Positions 59,901 to 64,000 of a stretch of DNA of 64,000 nucleotides are shown one piece after another. This DNA comes from Roridomyces roridus (lineage: Eukaryota; Basidiomycota; Agaricomycetes; Agaricales; Mycenaceae): the NCBI GenBank assembly GCA_029378245.1, contig JARKIF010000003.1, forward strand, positions 744,001-808,000. Direction: 5' to 3'. The notes beneath the pieces were generated by a model that saw only the letters and a program-made list of their open reading frames with translations, made no database searches and had not been told where the DNA came from. The number at the start of each line of letters is the position of its first letter. The first letter of the stretch is position 1. The position numbers were made by a program, and so were the translations under genes.

Positions 59901-60416
59901 ACTGGCACTGGTGATTCTTCCAGTCAATCAACGGATTGTAGCGGTGAAGCCAGTTGTATCCAAGGACCATGTCGCAGGGAGGATCAAGACGGGTGACATA
60001 GAATTCCATTAAATGGACGTCGCCGGAGGGAAACCGGATGAGCAGCCGGATCTGACGGTTAATGATCGAGGACGAGCCATCCAAATACCGCACCTTGACC
60101 GGAGGTACAGAATAAGGGAGATAACCCTTTTCGTCACAGAACTTGTCTGAGACGAAACAATGTGATGAACCGGAGTCCACGAGCGCATTAATGTGGGAGT
60201 TGAATCCCTCGGCAAGTTGCCTCGATACATCGGACGAGCCTAGGGTTACGCCTAGTTCACGCTCGTCCAGAGTTATATAGTCCGCGCACAGTAGAGATAG
60301 AAAAAGTAAAACGTAAAGGGCATTAGATGAAAGAGAGGAAGCGTTGAGTCGAACCTCGGGAAGATCCCCGCCGTCAACGCAGTCCGGACTGGGGATTGAG
60401 GCGTCCGGACTGCTGC
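59899..60416 (-). pseudogene. pol: Ty3/gypsy pol fragment: aspartic protease domain, truncated
   Basis: The frame is -1 relative to gag and reads from AAA AAA TTA GGC. It includes LVDSGSSHCFVSDKFC with the retropepsin DSG active site, and DMVLGYNWLHRYNPLIDW, the conserved end of Ty3/gypsy proteases. The frame stops at 59899 where palindrome-rich foreign sequence begins, so reverse transcriptase, RNase H and integrase are absent. Dead unless supplied in trans. Confidence 0.85.
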
Positions 60417-60426
60417 CTAATTTTTT
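60364..60426 (-). promoter_or_regulatory. Programmed -1 frameshift signal at gag/pol junction
   Basis: Slippery heptamer A AAA AAT at 60426-60420, directly followed by the gag stop TAG (60419-60417). After a 6-nt spacer comes an 11-bp stem (GCAGTCCGGAC 60413-60403 with GTCCGGACTGC 60389-60379). Six loop bases ATCCCC (60396-60391) can pair with GGGGAT (60369-60364) downstream. This gives an H-type pseudoknot with loops of 6, 1 and 9 nt. Slipping by -1 enters the frame that leads to the protease. All pairings are perfect Watson-Crick. Confidence 0.8.
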
Positions 60427-62389
60427 GGCGCGGCCGGGGTAGTCGACGCAGGGGCTGCGGGAGCGGGAGTTGTATCAGCAGGAGCCGGAGTGGTCTGAGA
60501 CCCACGGCCAGCGACCGGAGTAGTCCGCTTGGGACAATCGGACGCCTGGTGACCTGCCTCTCCGCAGTACATGCAGAGATTGTTTGCCTTGCGGCGATCC
60601 CGTTCCTCCTGCTTCAGCTTACCACCCTGGGTGAGATTCTTCTCATAGGGCTTGGTCTTCTTCGGGGGCGGATTTTTGTTGGGAGCCGGATTGGTCTGGG
60701 CAGCGTTGTTGTTACCGGAGGGAGTTTTTGAATCCTTCTTAGGATTTCCCTTGCGGTTTTTCTGATCAGACGAATTACCGGAGTTACCGGAGTTGCCAGA
60801 ACCGGAGTTGCCAGACGAGTTACCGGAGTTGGAATTCTTGGCGTTGTTGCCGGATTTCGGATTGTCGTTACCGGAACTGGAGCCAGAACCACCACCACCG
60901 CCCATCCGCTTCTTCCTTTCCCGCTCTCTCTGCCTCTCCTTCTCGAACTTCCAGTAGATGAAATCCAATCGAGTAGCCTCAGTGCGGAGTCCAATGTGCG
61001 TGTCGGGGTAGCGCGCAGTCTTGAGGTCGTCTTTAAGACGAAGAGCCAGCGCACGATAGTACATGAACTTGAGGTTCTCATCCGACCAAGGGAGGTAAGG
61101 CCGAAGAGTGTCGAATTTGAGATGGAAGTCGATAATGGTCTCGTTGTTGGCCATGTGGAGATCGATAACCTCTTCCTGGGCGTCTCCGACCGGATCGACC
61201 GGACCGAAGCAGTTGAAGAGTTCCTGCGAGAAAGCAGCCCAATTGTCGTCCCATTCCGGAGGCGTCTGGGACTCGATCACCGGAGTGAAGTGCAAGAGCA
61301 CGCGACCTTTGAGGTATGAGATCACGAAGATAATCTTGCTCGAGTCCGTGACGAAGTCCTGTGGTTGTTCTCCAAAACGAAGAGAACACTGCGTGTAGAA
61401 TATACGCAGCTTTGAAGGATCTTCTCCATCGAATGGGTCCGGATTCCGAAGGTTTGACCGTCCCAACCTCTGAGCAGGTGGGTTTCTGAATTGCGTAGCG
61501 GCATCCCTAAATGCCTGGGCGGTCTCATACATCATGTAAGCCATGTACGGATCAGTGCCAGGCGCAGGTTGGGGAGGACCGCCAGGAGGAAAAATCCCCC
61601 GGGAAATCCCCCAGGAGGCCCGCCTCCGCCCCCTCCTCCACCGGGGTTTCCTCCACCTGGATATCCTCCAGGGGGTCCACCACCGGGATTGCCACCTCCA
61701 CCACCACCGCCATATGGAGGGCCCAGAGGCCCACCACCTGGAAAACCACCTCCGGGGGGCCCCAGAGGGCCACCACCAGGAGGGCCACCTCCTCCATATC
61801 CACCTGGTGGTCCCGGAGGACCGCCCTGATGAACGGAGGAACTATGGCTGAGCGGATCTGTTTCGTCATCCGAATCACCGGGACGAGTTTGAGTATCTGC
61901 TGGAGCTGGCTCCAGATGCATTCCTACGCCGGAGGCACGATAAGCACCAAAACGAACTTGCGCGGGATGGCGTCCATACTCCCGGTTGGACATCCCATCG
62001 TCTGACCGGAGTACCTGAATGGACTCCCATGGGTGTGTGGCTTCAAAGCGTTGAAGCCCAGCAAGGTAGCGTTCGTCGGTGGTATAGTTGCGCCGGTTGT
62101 TAAACCAGTCGTCGAAGCGAGAGTTCTCCGGAATAGTGCCCAAAGGTTCGAAGTTAGGACGGGGTAGAACTAGAGGAATTCCATCGTCAGATTCATCATC
62201 GTGAAGGCGTGACTCAGCCAATTGTCGAGACAAATCCACGATATGCTCATCCGCGCGCACTTCCCGGATTGAAGCCGAAGTCGGTTCGCGGTTTTGGAAC
62301 CGGGGAACGGACGGTGAGATCGGAAAGTTCATGGGGATGGTATAGCGCTGTGCGGTGGATTGGTTTTGAGCCGGAGTATTCCGGGCCAA
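60417..62389 (-). pseudogene. gag: Ty3/gypsy gag, frame broken once
   Basis: The first part (62389-61595; first ATG 62332) is a Gly/Pro-rich region with PPGGxxGGG runs. The second part (61544-60417) contains the capsid-like segment NPDPFDGEDPSKLRIFYTQC...FLHMANNETIIDF...PYLPWSDENLKFMYYRAL, a long Asn/Gly/Ser linker and one zinc knuckle CMYCGEAGHQASDCPK. It ends AAPKN and TAG at the frameshift signal. The two parts are in different frames, meeting at a T5 run near 61590-61594, which is not a canonical slippery site; an indel is likely. The minus orientation agrees with the LTR and purine tract at 52623-53160. Confidence 0.8.
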
Positions 62390-62639
62390 ACCACCGGCGG
62401 AACGATGATAAGCAGTGTACTTTTACACGCCGGGAATTTACGAAATATCGTGTTTCCAGCTTACAAGCAAGTCCCGGGAACAGTGAGGCATAACATCAAT
62501 GTTGAGGGTACATGTCCGCCTCGGGGCAGTGTATTAAACTCAAGGGCTTTGGGAATTAGTTGACGACTGTGTACTACTGCCTGAGAGTAACCAAGAGGAT
62601 CAGAAGGGACTGCCCGTCCCACCTACCAACAGAGACAAT

Positions 62640-62735
62640 ACTCGAACCGTACTCACCGGGAGTTGAACCCGGGGAGATCAGACCAGACTATTACGAATGT
62701 TGCATTACCCAACCATTCAGGCACGCACGTAGGGG
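62640..62735 (-). repeat. tRNA-like sequence, not a functional tRNA
   Basis: The minus strand has a perfect T-arm (CCGGG TTCAACT CCCGG) with B box at 62669-62659 and an A-box-like TGGTTGGGTAATGC upstream. The 5' and 3' acceptor strands do not pair, so it is a degenerate tRNA or SINE head, comparable to the heads at 54975, 57291 and 59170. Confidence 0.5.
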
Positions 62736-64000
62736 CCGGACGTCAGGAAACGTCTGCCGGAGACATATCAGAGATACTGAGAAAGAGAAGTTTGACAAGC
62801 CGCGAGTGCCGACTTCCGGCATCACCGGCTCCAAAGCCAACCGAGACATGATGATACGCCTGCAAAATGAACACGCTAGGAATACGTGAAATTTCGCAAT
62901 TTCTCTTATAACCAACAGTAGTATCATCTCACGAGAGCGCTAGTGCTGAGCCCAGAAGCAGCTAGTAGGATTACGATGCATGGTGTACTGTATGGGTCGA
63001 AGGGGAACCTAAGATGACTGACGGACCCACTCCGAAAACACGTAGGAGTTCGTGCTAGTCCTCTTACCAATGGGAATATCTTATAACCAAGTCGTTGAGC
63101 TCTGGTTCAATCCGATGGTTACAAGGGAATTAGCAGCAATTGGGAATAAGCGGACGGTTGAGTCATCGATCACGATCGAGGCCTCAGCTGGAGTCATTAC
63201 CAACCGGAATGATGGCGCCGGAAGATCGTGTGCCTGGTCCGTGATATCGGAACACGGGAGCACTCTGGAATCACTACTTGCGAACTTCGGAATGGTGTCT
63301 TTAACGACGGGATACCCAAGATGTGGGTATCGAATTAAAGCTACGGACCAGTACTATTCGGTCCTGGAACGATAGCGCAGAGGAGGAAAGATGGGAATAA
63401 TGGAACTCGACTTCCGACCCTCGGCATCAGCCTTACCAAACTGAAACATGATGGATCGACGGCTGACTGAGCTTGGGATGGTGCGAGGATGGCGCCATAC
63501 AACCTGTAGACCAATGAAATAGCAAGGATACCCTAATTGCGTTGCGAAGTTCGCATTCCTGTATTATTTATTAGATTGCTGGACTTGTATATAACTAGGT
63601 AGAGTGTTCCCTTGGAGGCCGAACAATCACCCCCGTCTGTTGTACGCATTAGCGTCTCTAAAGGGTTGTGCTTGGGCTTTCGAGGTGCACTGTGTTGGAT
63701 AGTGGCTTCTTAAAGTTTGTACTAGTTGGAATCATATTATTTTGAATCGGAATCGTCGTCATCGTTGAAACCAAATCGTCGTACTCGCCTCAATCAAGAA
63801 TCTATTAAGCAATCAGTCAAGTCAAGTCGTTGGAACATCGTCATATTTGGCTAGGGAATCTCAGTACCAGTCGGGAAGAAGAGTAGAATCGAGTTGCGAA
63901 GTTTCGGAATAAGGAATACGATCGGTGTTTGACCACCAACCCACCTACTACATCAATCTTATCAACTACAGCTGAGAAGCTATACAATCTACCAAAAGGG
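62736..64000. other. Gene-free right end, probable retrotransposon leader or other repeats
   Basis: No gene is supported. The 5' LTR of the minus-strand gypsy element would be expected at or beyond here, but I see no copy of the 52623-53148 LTR, so it is either lost or outside the window. TCTTATAACCAA recurs at 62896 and 63080. Confidence 0.4.

Noticed and set aside
61491..61851. Proline-rich plus-strand frames opposite gag
   Set aside because: Complement of the Gly/Pro-rich gag region; gag is supported by capsid and zinc-knuckle motifs downstream.

Overview
The window is nuclear DNA of a filamentous basidiomycete, most probably an agaricomycete. The genes are split by many short introns (about 45-60 nt, GT-AG with a few GC-AG). 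The gene families are typical of that group: F-box-like proteins with an SPIRRIPEDILREIF-type motif, a MYND-finger protein, a DUF6533-type membrane protein, a Kre9/Knh1-like GPI protein and a two-CxxC coiled-coil protein. I cannot name the species.

1-25 kb: a large inverted duplication. Each arm (about 1025-5545 and 20455-24911) carries an F-box-like gene tail-to-tail with a GH47 alpha-1,2-mannosidase gene. Between the arms lie a MYND-finger gene, a CreA/Mig1-like C2H2 regulator, a DCAF5/WDR22-like WD40 gene, two more GH47 genes and a CE5 cutinase. Of four GH47 copies only one (14008-16181) looks intact; the others carry stops or 1-nt indels. The left F-box copy is broken and the right one intact.

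25-33 kb: NAD(P)HX epimerase, then three tandem copies of a membrane-anchored pepsin-like protease. One is intact (30108-32260), one decayed, and one has lost the whole catalytic domain yet keeps an open, spliceable frame. A second cutinase follows.

33-45.5 kb: a non-coding duplication, then mostly housekeeping genes: a GPI-anchored Ser/Thr-rich protein, a DUF6533 membrane protein, a thioesterase-like protein, the chromatin-remodelling subunit Sfh1/Snf5, the tRNA m1A58 methyltransferase Trm61, and an unknown 632-aa protein. A 346-bp inverted-repeat element in the unknown gene appears to act as an intron.

45.6-52.6 kb: four paralogues of an unplaced family that resembles a degenerate kinase fold. 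Two are intact in tandem; two are damaged.

52.6-64 kb: repeat territory. It holds an LTR with polypurine tract, a CxxC/coiled-coil gene whose last codons come from a TA-flanked inverted-repeat transposon (54440-56694), two opposed copies plus one nested copy of a repeat with tRNA-like heads, a cluster of palindromes, and the gag-protease part of a Ty3/gypsy element on the minus strand. At its gag/pol junction there is a textbook -1 frameshift signal: A AAA AAT, a 6-nt spacer and a predicted H-type pseudoknot.

The coherent themes are repeated duplication and decay of genes for secreted hydrolases (mannosidase, cutinase, protease) around a probable carbon-catabolite repressor gene, and a transposon-rich flank that has repeatedly altered coding sequences and intron structure.
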